Shown one piece after another: positions 56,033 to 64,000 of a DNA stretch of 64,000 nucleotides; positions within the stretch are counted from its first letter, which is position 1, and every line of letters starts with the position of its first letter. The stretch is from Alphaproteobacteria bacterium (GTDB lineage Bacteria > Pseudomonadota > Alphaproteobacteria > CALKHQ01), in the NCBI GenBank assembly GCA_041396705.1, contig JAWKYB010000016.1, forward strand, positions 1 through 64,000, written 5' to 3'. The translations under genes were made by a program, and so were the position numbers. The notes under the pieces were generated by a model. It saw only the letters and a program-made list of their open reading frames with translations. It had not been told where the DNA came from and did not search any database.

Positions 56033-57079
56033 TCAGCCGCGCCTCGGCACGGCTCGGGCGAAATGCCGCACGGCAAAGGCCGTGAGCGGCAGCAGCGGCA
56101 ACACCATCAGCACGATCGCCGCCGAAAACCGGGCCCATTCGCGCTGTTCGCCGCCGACCTGGGCCTCGCCGGTCGATATCTGCCCGACCACCAGCGGCGG
56201 CAAGGTCTGGGCGGCGTCGGTCGTCAGATAGGCGGCGAACAGATATTCGGTCCAGCACAGTGCGAACACGATCAGGCCGGCGCCGGCGATGCCGCGCGCG
56301 ACCATCGGCGCAAGAATCTCGACCAGGATGCGCGCATGCGACGCGCCGTCGAGCCTGGCCGCCTCTTCCTGCTCGGTCGGTCGTGCGCCGAGCACGCTGT
56401 GCAGCAGCCACAGCGCGACCGGCAGGTTGACCGCGGCATAGACGAGCACCAATCCGCCGCGGGTGTCGAGGATCTCCAGGGTCTGTGCCACCAGGTAGAG
56501 CGGCACCACGGTCAGCACCGGCGGGACCATCCGGCTCGCCAGAATCGCGATCCGGATCGTCCGGCTGCCGACCGCGGCCCCGCGGCGCAGGATGGGGAAC
56601 CACGGCAGGACGAACAGCACCAATGCCAGGCCGATCAGTGCCGGCAGGCGCTGTTGCTGCGACAGCAGCGCTTCCGTGGCCAGGGCGCTCCCCGCCAGGC
56701 CGATTGCCGCAAGGCGCCACGGGATCGCGCAGCGAAGCCGGGTCAGCGCATAGGCGGCCATGCCGCCGGCGGCGAGCGCCAGCGCCGTCGACGCGAACGC
56801 GACGACCGTGGAGTTCACGAAGCGGCCCAGGAGGTCCTGGACCGGGTCGGTCAGCACGAATGCCCACGAATCCAACGACGGACGAAAGTCGACGAAGGGC
56901 AGGTAGCGCGGCCCGGTGACAATCGCGTCGCCGTCCTTCAGCGACGTCACGGCGACCCAGTAGAGCGGAAACAGGCACACCAGCGCCCAGAAGCCGAGCA
57001 CGGCATAGGTCAGCGGTCCGGGCCTGCGTCCCGGCCACGGTTGCGGCGCCGCCGGCATCCGGTTGCCGCGCCGCCTCAT
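56033..57079 (-). CDS. Sugar-type ABC transporter permease (MalG-like), orphan
   Basis: Permease of 348 residues in the MalG/carbohydrate family 1 group. FLFPLYWVAV-like helix at about 28-48, FVNSTVVAFASTALALAAGG and AYALTRLR, then MVPPVLTVVPLYLVAQ. The coupling loop is EEAARLDGASHARILVEILA, and LIVFALCWTEYLFAAYLT follows. Between the second and third core helices there is an extra insertion of about 60 residues (WRLAAIGLAGSALATEALLS to PWFPILRRGAAVGS) with one or two additional helices. Usual relatives have about 275-290 residues. No binding protein, ATPase or second permease is adjacent in the window, so it is an orphan here. Confidence 0.8.
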   Translation of the reverse strand: MRRRGNRMPAAPQPWPGRRPGPLTYAVLGFWALVCLFPLYWVAVTSLKDGDAIVTGPRYLPFVDFRPSLDSWAFVLTDPVQDLLGRFVNSTVVAFASTALALAAGGMAAYALTRLRCAIPWRLAAIGLAGSALATEALLSQQQRLPALIGLALVLFVLPWFPILRRGAAVGSRTIRIAILASRMVPPVLTVVPLYLVAQTLEILDTRGGLVLVYAAVNLPVALWLLHSVLGARPTEQEEAARLDGASHARILVEILAPMVARGIAGAGLIVFALCWTEYLFAAYLTTDAAQTLPPLVVGQISTGEAQVGGEQREWARFSAAIVLMVLPLLPLTAFAVRHFARAVPRRG

Positions 57080-57174
57080 CGAGCCCCGACTTGCGGAATG
57101 GTCACGGCCATCGTCACCGCATCAGCAATAGGCCGGCCGGGCGTCGGCGGCAATCGATCCGGCACCCGAGGACG

Positions 57175-57405
57175 TCAGGGCACGCCCGGGCGCGCGCCGC
57201 CGGCGGCACGGCGCAACCGCCGAAGCCGGCGGCGCAGCGCGACGTTCCACGCCAGCAGCAGCAGGGTCAGTGCCGGCCAGATCACGCAGAACAGCCAGAC
57301 ATTGATCTCCTCGTAGGTGATCCCGAGCAGTCTGGCGGCTTCGACCAGCAGCGTCACGCACCAGTCGAAGATCGCGTCGATCCAGTCGATGCCGCTGCGG
57401 GCCAT
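57175..57405 (-). CDS. Small membrane protein of unknown function
   Basis: A 76-residue protein with an N-terminal amphipathic stretch (IDWIDAIFDWCVTLLVEAAR), GITYEEINVWLFCVIWPAL and a following helix (TLLLLAWNVALRR), then a basic end. The GITYEEINVWLF motif looks conserved but I do not recognise a named family. It precedes the orphan permease by 95 bases in the same direction and may share its transcript. Confidence 0.55.
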   Translation of the reverse strand: MARSGIDWIDAIFDWCVTLLVEAARLLGITYEEINVWLFCVIWPALTLLLLAWNVALRRRLRRLRRAAGGARPGVP

Positions 57406-57492
57406 CGCTTTGCTCCTAAGCGCCCTCGGGGACCGACAGCATGACGCGGCATTGCGGCACGCGCGAGGCGCCGCCGACCGGCAGGCCGGCGC

Positions 57493-57864
57493 CTAGCCGT
57501 AGGCGCCGATCTCGATCAGGTTGCCGTCGGGGTCGTTGAAATAGACCGAGGTCATCGGCCCCAGCGCGCCGCTGCGCGCGACCGGCCCTTCGACCACCGC
57601 CACGCCCTCCGCGGCCAGCTGCGCCTCGACCCGCGCCAACGGCCAGTCGGTCACCAGGCACAGATCGCCGGAGCCGATGCAGGCATGGTTGCGGGTCTCC
57701 ATGCCAAGTGTCTGCAGGTTGATCTTCTGCTGCCCGAAGCGCAGCGCCCGGCGGCCGTCGGCGCCGAAGGTCACCGGTTCCAGGCCCAGCACGCGGGCAT
57801 AGAAGGCGCAGGCGGCCTCGATGTCGCGCACGGTCAGCACGATGTGGTCGATGCGGGCGATCAC
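57493..57864 (-). CDS. VOC-family (glyoxalase/bleomycin-type) protein
   Basis: A 123-residue vicinal-oxygen-chelate protein starting at GTG 57864, which overlaps the FGGY kinase stop by four bases (GTGA). Metal-site positions are IDHIVLTVRDIEAACAFYAR (His near residue 7), the mid HACIGSGDLCLVTD, and the C-terminal SVYFNDPDGNLIEIGAYG (Glu near 118). It resembles ring-opening dioxygenase or lactoylglutathione-lyase-like VOC proteins. As third gene of the aldolase-kinase unit it may be an epimerase or isomerase for that pathway. Substrate unknown. Confidence 0.88.
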   Translation of the reverse strand: MIARIDHIVLTVRDIEAACAFYARVLGLEPVTFGADGRRALRFGQQKINLQTLGMETRNHACIGSGDLCLVTDWPLARVEAQLAAEGVAVVEGPVARSGALGPMTSVYFNDPDGNLIEIGAYG

Positions 57865-59273
57865 GGGTCCTCCATCAGGTGCAGGGCGGCGGACAGCGCC
57901 GGGGCCGCCGAGCGATAGCGTACTTCGTGCAGCGCCGCGGCCGACGGCGACGGCGCGAACACGTCGACCGCAAGCCGCGCCTCCGGCGGCGCGCTCACCG
58001 GCCCCAGCGCCCGCATCGCCAGCCGGGCGGCGCCCAGCGCAACCAGCTCGGGCTCCCGCACGCGGCGGACCGTGCGGCCGAGGGCGGCGGCACGCATGCC
58101 GGCGAGCGGGTCCGGACGGACCCAGCCGCCGGTGGCGTAGAGCGGGCCGTCGGCCAGTCCCATGCGGGCCATATCCGCCAGCACCAGGCGGACGGCATAG
58201 GCCGCCGCTTCCAGCGTACGCCAGATCGCCTGAGGCCGGTCGCCGGATGGCCGTGCGATCGGGCCGGCCAGCGGCAGCGCGTCGGCGAGGGACTCGGCCG
58301 GGCCGGCGAAGGCATCCACCGGCGGCGGGACGGCCAGCGCCGCGCGCACGGCGGCCGGGTCGAAACCGGCCAGCAGCTGCGCGAAGGGCAGCACGTAGAG
58401 GCAGGCCTCGGCGGCATCGCCGTCGATCGGCGCCGACCGCACGATCGGCGGCCGGTGAGCCAGCGGCCGGTCGCTCTCGCCATAGAGCAGTTCGGCGGTG
58501 CCGACGGAATCGGCGATCGCGGCAGATGCCAGCGCCCGGATCAGCGACGCCGCCAGCGGGTGGTCGTGGCCGCCCGCGACCAGCAACGCGTCGGGGCGCA
58601 GCGCGCCGGCGCCGACCAGCGGACAGTCCGGCCGCACCGGTCCGACCGCCGCACCGGCGCGCAGCACCGGCGGCAGCCGGGGCGCTCTGGCCGCCGCCAG
58701 CAGCGCCGGCACCCAGGCCTGCCGGGCAAGATCGAAGCAGGCGGTGCGCGCCGCCAGCGAGCCGGCCATGAACGGCCGCCCGCTCCAGCGCACCAGCGGA
58801 AAGTCGGTCAGCGCGATCCACGTCGCTTCGCGCGGCAGCGCGTCCGGGCGATGGCGGGCGAGCCACAACCACTTCGCCGCCGTGCGGGTCGGCTCGAAGC
58901 CGATGCCGGTCGCGGCGTCGGCATTCGGAAAGGCCGCCGCCAGTTCCTCCGCCTCCGCCGCCGCGCGCAGGTCGAACCAGGGCACGGCGTGGCCCAGCGG
59001 GCGCAAGCCGGCATCGACCGCCACCCCGTCCTCGCCGATCCCGCCGGTGGCAAGCGCGGCAATCGGCGCCGCCGCGCCGCTGCGTCGCCACGCCGCCAGC
59101 ACCATCCGCTCCAGCGTATCGACCAGCGCCGCGGCATCGGTCTCGACCGCGCCGTCGACCGCGATGCGCGGCGTCGCGGCCGTCTCCAGCGCCGCCACCC
59201 GCCCGTCGGCGGAAACCAGCGCCACCTTCAGGTTGCTGGAGCCGATGTCGATGCCGCAGGCGAGCGGAGCCAA
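57861..59273 (-). CDS. FGGY-family carbohydrate kinase
   Basis: Sugar kinase of 470 residues. ACGIDIGSSNLKVALVSADG (about 5-24) is the phosphate-1 motif and DVAA-like GGHDHPLAASL, then LYATGGWVRPD the adenosine side. FDLRAAAEAEELAAAFPNAD and LTDFPLVRWSG are typical of the N-domain. Start TTG 59273 lies five bases after the aldolase stop; this rare start is chosen for lack of ATG/GTG nearby. Substrate is not predictable but pairing with a DeoC/LacD-like aldolase suggests a ketose or sugar-phosphate catabolic step, as in the LsrK/LsrF pair. Length is in the family range (about 480-520). Confidence 0.87.
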   Translation of the reverse strand: MAPLACGIDIGSSNLKVALVSADGRVAALETAATPRIAVDGAVETDAAALVDTLERMVLAAWRRSGAAAPIAALATGGIGEDGVAVDAGLRPLGHAVPWFDLRAAAEAEELAAAFPNADAATGIGFEPTRTAAKWLWLARHRPDALPREATWIALTDFPLVRWSGRPFMAGSLAARTACFDLARQAWVPALLAAARAPRLPPVLRAGAAVGPVRPDCPLVGAGALRPDALLVAGGHDHPLAASLIRALASAAIADSVGTAELLYGESDRPLAHRPPIVRSAPIDGDAAEACLYVLPFAQLLAGFDPAAVRAALAVPPPVDAFAGPAESLADALPLAGPIARPSGDRPQAIWRTLEAAAYAVRLVLADMARMGLADGPLYATGGWVRPDPLAGMRAAALGRTVRRVREPELVALGAARLAMRALGPVSAPPEARLAVDVFAPSPSAAALHEVRYRSAAPALSAALHLMEDP

Positions 59274-59278
59274 GCCCG

Positions 59279-60073
59279 CTACCAGATCGGCCGGTGGCGC
59301 TCGCGGGTGGCGCGGGCCAGCGCGGCGAGCACGCGCAGGGCCTCGTCCGGAGGACGCTGCCAGACCTTGCGGCCGACGACCAGGCCCTGTGCGCCGGCGG
59401 CGATGGCGTCCTCCGCGTCCTTGACGGTGGAATCGGCATCGCCGGCCAGCGCGCCGCCGGCGATCACGATGGGGATGCCCAGCTCCTCGACCAGCGCGCG
59501 GGTGCCGTCCGCGCCGGGGAAGGTGATCTTGATGATGTCGGCGCCGAGGTCATAGGCGATGCGCGCCACCTCCAGCTCCGCCGCCAGCACCGCCGGCGTG
59601 CGCGGCGCGGCCAGCAGCACCGGCTCGACCATGGTCGGCATCTCCCATTTCGCCGCCTCGCCGATCACGGCGGCGATGCGCGCGCAATATCGCACCTTCT
59701 CGGCGTCGCCGACGTTCCACGGCAGCAGCATCTTAACGCAGTCGACGCCCAGGCGGACCGCGTCCTCGACCCGGGCGATCAGGATGCCGGTGCCGGTCTC
59801 CGGCGCGCCGGTCGGCCAGAACGCGTCGATCGCCAGCACGCGGGCCAGCGCCGGATGGCGCGCCAGCGCCGCCTCGGTCGAGCGCACCAGGCCGGTGGTC
59901 ATCATGAAGCCGGAGATGTCCGCGTCCATGAACCGGTTCATCACCGCCACCGGGTTCTCCAGCCCGGGCACCCGCCCCCAGACCACGCCGTGGTCGACCG
60001 GCAGGATCAGGGCCGCCCGGTCGGGGCGGATCAGGCGGTTCATGCGATAGCTGTTCTGCAGGCGATGGGCCAT
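59279..60073 (-). CDS. Class I sugar-phosphate aldolase (LsrF/DeoC-FbaB-like)
   Basis: A 264-residue TIM-barrel aldolase. ALILPVDHGVVWGRVPGLEN (about 21-40), MTTGLVRSTEAALARHP, VDCVKMLLPWNVGDAEKV and the probable Schiff-base lysine in DIIKITFPGADG (about 178-189). The end IVIAGGALAGDAD and GLVVGRKVWQR matches LsrF/FbaB-type phosphate binding. Start ATG 60073 is preceded by GGAGGAGA, a strong ribosome site. It heads a three-gene unit with FGGY kinase and VOC protein. Confidence 0.9.
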   Translation of the reverse strand: MAHRLQNSYRMNRLIRPDRAALILPVDHGVVWGRVPGLENPVAVMNRFMDADISGFMMTTGLVRSTEAALARHPALARVLAIDAFWPTGAPETGTGILIARVEDAVRLGVDCVKMLLPWNVGDAEKVRYCARIAAVIGEAAKWEMPTMVEPVLLAAPRTPAVLAAELEVARIAYDLGADIIKITFPGADGTRALVEELGIPIVIAGGALAGDADSTVKDAEDAIAAGAQGLVVGRKVWQRPPDEALRVLAALARATRERHRPIW

Positions 60074-60234
60074 TGCGGACGTGTCTCCTCCTTGCACGCG
60101 GGTAGCGGCGATGGATCGCAGGGTCGCCGGCCGGATGCAAGGACAACGGCCCGCGAGCCGGGCAGATGCGGTTGCGCCATGTCCGAGGCGCGGCTTCGCC
60201 GTTGCGCCATGCGAAAATAGTGGTGGCACATGGC

Positions 60235-60768
60235 CTACCCGCCAGCCACCGCGACGACCGCAGCCGCGACGATGACGGCGACGGTCGGATAGAAGGTCAG
60301 CGCGAAGCCGAAGGCGCGGGCCGGCGCGCCGCGGGCATAGCCGAGCCAGAACAGCACCCGGCCCGCAACGAACAGGATCGCGGCCGCCGGCACCACGGCC
60401 ATCCAGGCCACCGGCGCGACGACCGCCCAGGCGAGGTGGGCAAGGACGGCGAGCACCAGCTGCTCCAGCGTGTTCTGCAGGATCGCCTGCAGCACATGGG
60501 CCCGCTGCGAACCGGCGCCGAGCCCGCTGCCGTCGATGTCGGCCGGGGTGAAGAAGCGGTGCCGGGCGAGCGCGCCGATCGCGGCCATCAGGGTGATCAG
60601 CGGCGCGATGTCCCATCTCAATGCAAAGGCGATGCGGGCGCCGGGCGTGTCGTCAGCGACCAGACCCGTCGCCTGCCACAGGGCGAGGCCGGCAACCACC
60701 AGGGCCGTGACCGCGGCGGCGGCGGCCATGCCGCGGGCGACGCCGCGTTGCTTGTCGGAAAGCGCCAT
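60235..60768 (-). CDS. MAPEG-family membrane protein
   Basis: A 177-residue integral membrane protein of the MAPEG family (PF01124). Four helices are visible at about 12-32, 55-68, 108-130 and 150-174. The motif VLQAILQNTLEQLVLAVLAH (about 92-111), and FLWLGYARGAPARAFGFALT-like end support it. MAPEG proteins include glutathione-dependent enzymes, but members of this bacterial subgroup have no assigned activity. ATG 60768 is chosen as the first Met before the helices. It lies 56 bases downstream of the metallopeptidase gene stop, on the same strand. Confidence 0.82.
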   Translation of the reverse strand: MALSDKQRGVARGMAAAAAVTALVVAGLALWQATGLVADDTPGARIAFALRWDIAPLITLMAAIGALARHRFFTPADIDGSGLGAGSQRAHVLQAILQNTLEQLVLAVLAHLAWAVVAPVAWMAVVPAAAILFVAGRVLFWLGYARGAPARAFGFALTFYPTVAVIVAAAVVAVAGG

Positions 60769-60824
60769 GGCCCTGCTCCAGCAATCGCAATCCTGCGAAG
60801 TGTGCCAGCAGCGTCGCGCGCTGC

Positions 60825-61631
60825 CTACTCCGCCGCCTGCCCGGCCTGGGCCAGCCGCAGGAACGACGCCATGATCTGGTAGCACATGGTGATCGACTGG
60901 TCGGCGGGGTCGTACCAGGCATTCTCCTCGTCGCATTCGGCGAAGCGGACCACCAGGTCCTGCGGCAGGGCGAAGACGTCGTTTAGGTCGGCCACCGTCT
61001 GCTCCAGCTCCGCCGAACCCTGGGCCAGATCGGCCAGCGCGGCGTTTTCCGGCGCCGGCTCGTCGAATACCAGTTGCACGCTGCCCGCCGCCTCTTCGTT
61101 GCCCTGCAGGTGCGGCTCCAGCAGCTGCCACCAGCTATCGTAGGCCTGCGTGTAGTCGAAGGAGCACGACTCCTGCCGTTCGGGCTCGAGCTCGGCATAG
61201 TCGGCCAGCTCCTGGAACCGCTCCGGATCGCTGCCGTAGACGACGCAGACCATGGCGTAGTAGCGCTGCAGGTCGAGGCCGTGGACGTCCGAATAGTCCG
61301 GCAGATAGCCGCCCTGTTGCGACTCCGCGTCGCTGAGCCAGTAGACATCGGAGGCGTCGAGCATCATCTGGTCCAGCACCTCGTCGGGCTGTTCCTCCAG
61401 CATCAGCAGGGTCGACAGGCTGTCGGCGGCGTCCTCCTCGCGGCCGAGCACCGGCAGCCGGTAGAGGTCGACGAACGCATGGCCGATCTCGTGATAGAGC
61501 GTGCCGATCGTGTTGTTGACGACGAACGCGGCGACCGCCGGGTCGTCGAGCACGGCTTCGTCCTGCGCCAGCACGGCATGGGTCGGCAGCGCCAGCGCCG
61601 CGACCCACAGAAACGGACCGAGGCGGCCCAT
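60825..61631 (-). CDS. DUF4344-family metallopeptidase
   Basis: A 268-residue exported protein with signal peptide FLWVAALALPTHAVLAQ and a zinc motif YHEIGHAFVDLYRLPVLG (HExxH, about residues 46-63). EEDAADSLSTLLMLEE supplies a glutamate that may be the third ligand (ExxxD pattern). Acidic overall composition is notable. Cysteines in ESCSFDY and AECDEEN/ITMCYQ may form disulfides. DUF4344 members are putative gluzincin-like peptidases; the substrate is unknown. Start ATG 61631. Confidence 0.85.
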   Translation of the reverse strand: MGRLGPFLWVAALALPTHAVLAQDEAVLDDPAVAAFVVNNTIGTLYHEIGHAFVDLYRLPVLGREEDAADSLSTLLMLEEQPDEVLDQMMLDASDVYWLSDAESQQGGYLPDYSDVHGLDLQRYYAMVCVVYGSDPERFQELADYAELEPERQESCSFDYTQAYDSWWQLLEPHLQGNEEAAGSVQLVFDEPAPENAALADLAQGSAELEQTVADLNDVFALPQDLVVRFAECDEENAWYDPADQSITMCYQIMASFLRLAQAGQAAE

Positions 61632-61940
61632 CGTCGGAACTCCCGATGTGCGCGGCCCGGCCCGCTGGCGGCGTTGAGGCGCACGCGACGCGAACGGCCG
61701 GCCACGGGTTGCAGAGGCAGGGACTGGCCGCGCCCCAACTCGGGCGCAACGTCGGCATGGATAGCGCGCTGCGGCGTGCCATGTCCATCTGCGTCGCAGG
61801 CACATGCCCGGCGGTCGGCAAAGCGGCGGCAGCGACGCGTACGATGCACCGACGGCCCCCTTGCCACCCGCTTCACAGCCCCTCATATACCCGGCGAAAC
61901 CCTGTTCACGCGCCCAGAAGACCAAGAGGAGCCGACCCCC
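61632..61940. promoter_or_regulatory. 309-base divergent spacer with a candidate htpG promoter
   Basis: No gene is seen. TTGCCA (61861-61866) and CATATA (61884-61889) are spaced by 17 bases and lie about 50 bases before the htpG ATG. The CTTG at 61860 and the CCCCTCATATA block also resemble sigma32 heat-shock elements, which fits htpG. AGAGGAG (61925-61931) is the ribosome site. The remainder (61632-61850) shows only GC-rich spacer. Confidence 0.45.
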
Positions 61941-63833
61941 ATGGCGGAAACCCACGCATTCCAGGCCGAGGTCTCGCGGCTGCTGGAGATCGTCGCCCAC
62001 TCGCTCTACTCCGACAAGCGCATCTTCCTGCGCGAGCTGATCGCCAACGCGTCGGACGCCTGCGACAAGCTTCGGTTCGAGGCGCTGACACGGCCGGAGC
62101 TGGCGGCCGACGGCGACTACAGGGTCGAGGTCGCGGTCGACAGCAAGGCGCGCACGGTGACGGTGGCCGACAACGGCATCGGCATGGACCATGGCGACCT
62201 GGTCGCCAACCTGGGCACCATCGCGCGGTCGGGCACGGCCGAGTTCCTGGCCGGGCTCGGCTCCGACAAGGCCAAGGAATCCGCGCTGATCGGCCAGTTC
62301 GGCGTCGGCTTCTATTCGGCGTTCATGGTCGCCGACCGGGTCGACGTGGTCAGCCGCCGCGCCGGCGAGGCGCAGGCCTGGCACTGGTCATCGGACGGCA
62401 AGGGCGACTTCTCGGTCGAGCCGGCGGTGGAATCGCCGCTGCTGCCGGTGCCGGCGCGCGGCACCCGGGTGATCGTCCACCTGAAGGCGGGCGAGGACGA
62501 GTTCCTCGACCAGTACAAGGTGACCGAGACGGTGCGCCAATATGGCGACCATATCGCCATCCCGGTCACGGTCAGCGTCGACGGCGGCGAGCCGACCAGC
62601 GTCAACCGGGCGTCGGCGCTGTGGACCCGACCGAAGGCCGAGATCACCGAGGAGCAGTATACCGAGTTCTACCGCCATGTCGGCCAGCAGTTCGACGAGC
62701 CGTGGCTGACCCTGCACACCAAGGCCGAGGGCGTGATCGAATGGACCGCGCTGGCCTTCATCCCCGCCAACCGGCCGTTCGACCTGTTCCGGCCCGAGCG
62801 CAAGCATCACCTGAAGCTCTACGTCAAGCGCGTGTTCATCACCGACGACTGCGAGGGCCTGGCGCCGGCGTGGCTGCGCTTCCTGCGCGGCGTGGTCGAC
62901 AGCCCGGACGTGCCGCTGAACGTGTCGCGCGAGATGCTGCAGCACAATCCGGTGCTGGCGAAGATCCGCTCCGGCCTGGTCAAGCGGGTGCTGGCCGAGC
63001 TGACCAGGAAGGCGGAGGCCGACCCCGCCGCCTATCGCCGCTTCTGGGAGAATTTCGGCCCGGTGCTGAAGGAGGGCATCTACGAGGACGCCGGCCAGCG
63101 CGACGAGATCCTGAAGCTCACCCGCTTCGCCACGACCCGGACCGAGGCCGACAAGGCAGGGCCGGTCTCGCTGGACGAGTATGTCGCGCGGATGGTGCCG
63201 GAGCAGAAGGCGATCTATTACGCCACCGGCGAGAGCGCGGAGGCGCTGGCGCGCAGCCCTTCGCTGGAGGGATTCCGCGCCCGCGGCATCGAGGTGCTGC
63301 TGCTGACCGACCCGGTCGACGAGTTCTGGACCCAGTCGGTCGACAAGTACGGCGACAAGCCGCTGGCCGCCGCCGCCCGCTCCGGCGCCGACCTCGACGC
63401 GATCGCGCCGACCGCGCAAAAGGAGAAGAAGGCGGAGACGGACCGGCCGGCGGAAATCGACCGGCTGATCGCCGCATTCAAGGCCGCGCTCGGCGACGCG
63501 GTCGCCGACGTGCGCCGGTCGAACCGGTTGACCGACAGCCCGGTCTGCCTGGTGCCGGACGAGAACGCGATGAACATGCACCTGGAGCGGCTGCTGAAGC
63601 AGCACGGCCAGCTCGATTCCCTGTCGAAGCGCGTGCTGGAGCTGAACCCGGACCACGCCATCGTCGGCCGGCTCAATGCGATGGCGTCGGACGATACGAA
63701 GGCGCAGGACGTCGCCCAGGCGGCGCACCTGCTGCTCGACCAGGCCCGCATCCTAGAGGGCGAGACCGTGCCCGACCCGGTCGCGTTCGCCGAGCGGCTC
63801 AACCGCTTCGTGACGCGTGGCCTCGGGGCATAG
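61941..63833 (+). CDS. htpG: Molecular chaperone HtpG (Hsp90)
   Basis: ATP-dependent Hsp90 chaperone of 630 residues. The GHKL ATPase domain shows ELIANASDACDKLRFEAL (about 32-49), VADNGIGMDHGDLVANLGTI and GQFGVGFYSAFMVADRVDV. The middle domain has RPFDLFRPERKHHLKLYVKR-type residues and VDSPDVPLNVSREMLQHNP. The C-terminal dimerisation domain ends in FVTRGLGA. Length is typical (about 620-635). Start ATG 61941 has a clear AGAGGAG ribosome site. The promoter region has a heat-shock-like element. Confidence 0.97.
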   Translation: MAETHAFQAEVSRLLEIVAHSLYSDKRIFLRELIANASDACDKLRFEALTRPELAADGDYRVEVAVDSKARTVTVADNGIGMDHGDLVANLGTIARSGTAEFLAGLGSDKAKESALIGQFGVGFYSAFMVADRVDVVSRRAGEAQAWHWSSDGKGDFSVEPAVESPLLPVPARGTRVIVHLKAGEDEFLDQYKVTETVRQYGDHIAIPVTVSVDGGEPTSVNRASALWTRPKAEITEEQYTEFYRHVGQQFDEPWLTLHTKAEGVIEWTALAFIPANRPFDLFRPERKHHLKLYVKRVFITDDCEGLAPAWLRFLRGVVDSPDVPLNVSREMLQHNPVLAKIRSGLVKRVLAELTRKAEADPAAYRRFWENFGPVLKEGIYEDAGQRDEILKLTRFATTRTEADKAGPVSLDEYVARMVPEQKAIYYATGESAEALARSPSLEGFRARGIEVLLLTDPVDEFWTQSVDKYGDKPLAAAARSGADLDAIAPTAQKEKKAETDRPAEIDRLIAAFKAALGDAVADVRRSNRLTDSPVCLVPDENAMNMHLERLLKQHGQLDSLSKRVLELNPDHAIVGRLNAMASDDTKAQDVAQAAHLLLDQARILEGETVPDPVAFAERLNRFVTRGLGA

Positions 63834-63854
63834 GCCCCCTTCCCCGACGCCGGC

Positions 63855-64000
63855 CTAGCGGCTGGCGGACACGATCGTCGCGGTATCGAAGAACTCGCTG
63901 ACCGCGACGGCCTTGCCGTCCTTCATCCGCCAGACATCGCATTTGCGCGTTTCGGAGACCTTGCCGGTCTTGCGCGAGCGGAAGGCGCAGTGGCCCAGAG
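63855..64000 (-). CDS. NTF2-like/SnoaL-type protein, C-terminal fragment at window edge
   Basis: The last 47 codons of a minus-strand gene ending with TAG (63855-63857) and running off the window. Visible sequence LGHCAFRSRKTGKVSETRKC, then DVWRMKDGKAVAVSEFFDTA, resembles the curved-sheet end of NTF2-like/SnoaL proteins. Function unknown. It ends 21 bases from the htpG stop on the opposite strand. Confidence 0.7.
   Translation of the reverse strand, partial: LGHCAFRSRKTGKVSETRKCDVWRMKDGKAVAVSEFFDTATIVSASR

Noticed and set aside
1..64000. CRISPR array, tRNA, rRNA or insertion sequence
   Set aside because: No regularly spaced repeats, cloverleaf-like gap sequences, transposase or terminal inverted repeats were recognised; gaps between genes are short.

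Overview
This window is a strongly GC-rich chromosomal segment (roughly 70% G+C by eye, not counted) of an alphaproteobacterium, most like the Rhodospirillales in gene content. Evidence: a full-length GcrA cell-cycle regulator, a DnaA box and CtrA-type sites, a seven-iron FdxA next to a CarD-family regulator and an S4-domain protein, the order rpmH-rnpA-yidD-yidC-engB-argB, a SUV3-like helicase, DUF2125 proteins and a large indolepyruvate ferredoxin oxidoreductase. No rRNA, tRNA, CRISPR array, prophage or insertion sequence was recognised. The segment reads as core chromosome rather than an island.

Layout. 0-3.2 kb: TelA-like protein, a polyisoprenyl-phosphate glycosyltransferase with its small LAB_N membrane partner, and gcrA behind a DnaA box. 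3.2-8.6 kb: a complete dipeptide/oligopeptide-type ABC importer operon on the minus strand. 8.7-14 kb: GFA-fold enzyme, then rpmH-rnpA-yidD-yidC-engB-argB (ribosome, RNase P and membrane insertion, then arginine synthesis). 14-20.4 kb, minus strand: SDR, small membrane protein, S49 peptidase, MsrP, and a coupled trio of ubiA, an APH/choline-kinase-like gene and an enolase paralogue. 20.5-24 kb: indolepyruvate ferredoxin oxidoreductase in two overlapping frames. 24-27.7 kb: tandem PAS/degenerate-GGDEF/EAL paralogues. 27.8-31.7 kb: two small unknowns, class I aldolase, thiE, efp, suhB. 31.9-38 kb: an OmpA-like protein with a proline-rich linker, a MotA/TolQ/ExbB-type channel and an 1146-residue MotB-like coiled-coil protein. 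38-39.3 kb: pgk. 39.5-44.7 kb: Mla-type lipid transport operon with a TPR/Sel1 protein. 44.7-49.7 kb, minus strand: carD, fdxA, TerB-like, S4 protein, SUV3-like helicase. 49.9-53.2 kb: tandem DUF2125 proteins. 53.2-57.4 kb: ChaC, PAS-GGDEF cyclase behind a CtrA box, an anchored unknown, an orphan sugar-type ABC permease and a small membrane protein. 57.5-60.1 kb: aldolase, FGGY kinase and VOC protein operon. 60.2-64 kb: MAPEG protein, DUF4344 metallopeptidase, htpG and the C-terminus of an NTF2-like protein.

Functional themes. Cell cycle and c-di-GMP: gcrA, CtrA/DnaA sites, one apparently active cyclase, one plausible phosphodiesterase and one EAL paralogue that has lost a loop-6 glutamate. 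Envelope: YidC/YidD, Mla system, DUF2125 proteins and the stator-like pair. Central metabolism: pgk, FBP aldolase, the enolase paralogue, and a kinase/aldolase sugar module.

Sequence-quality caution. engB, efp, the APH-like gene, the 3' end of ubiA and a small gene at 27.8 kb are frameshifted, and the oxidoreductase is split at the border of its last domain. Several breaks look like loss of one dinucleotide from a CG-repeat tract. Because engB and efp are usually essential or near-essential, I favour assembly or sequencing errors over true decay, but the sequence alone cannot settle this. The most interesting biological candidate is the channel plus giant coiled-coil MotB-like pair at 33.4-38.05 kb.
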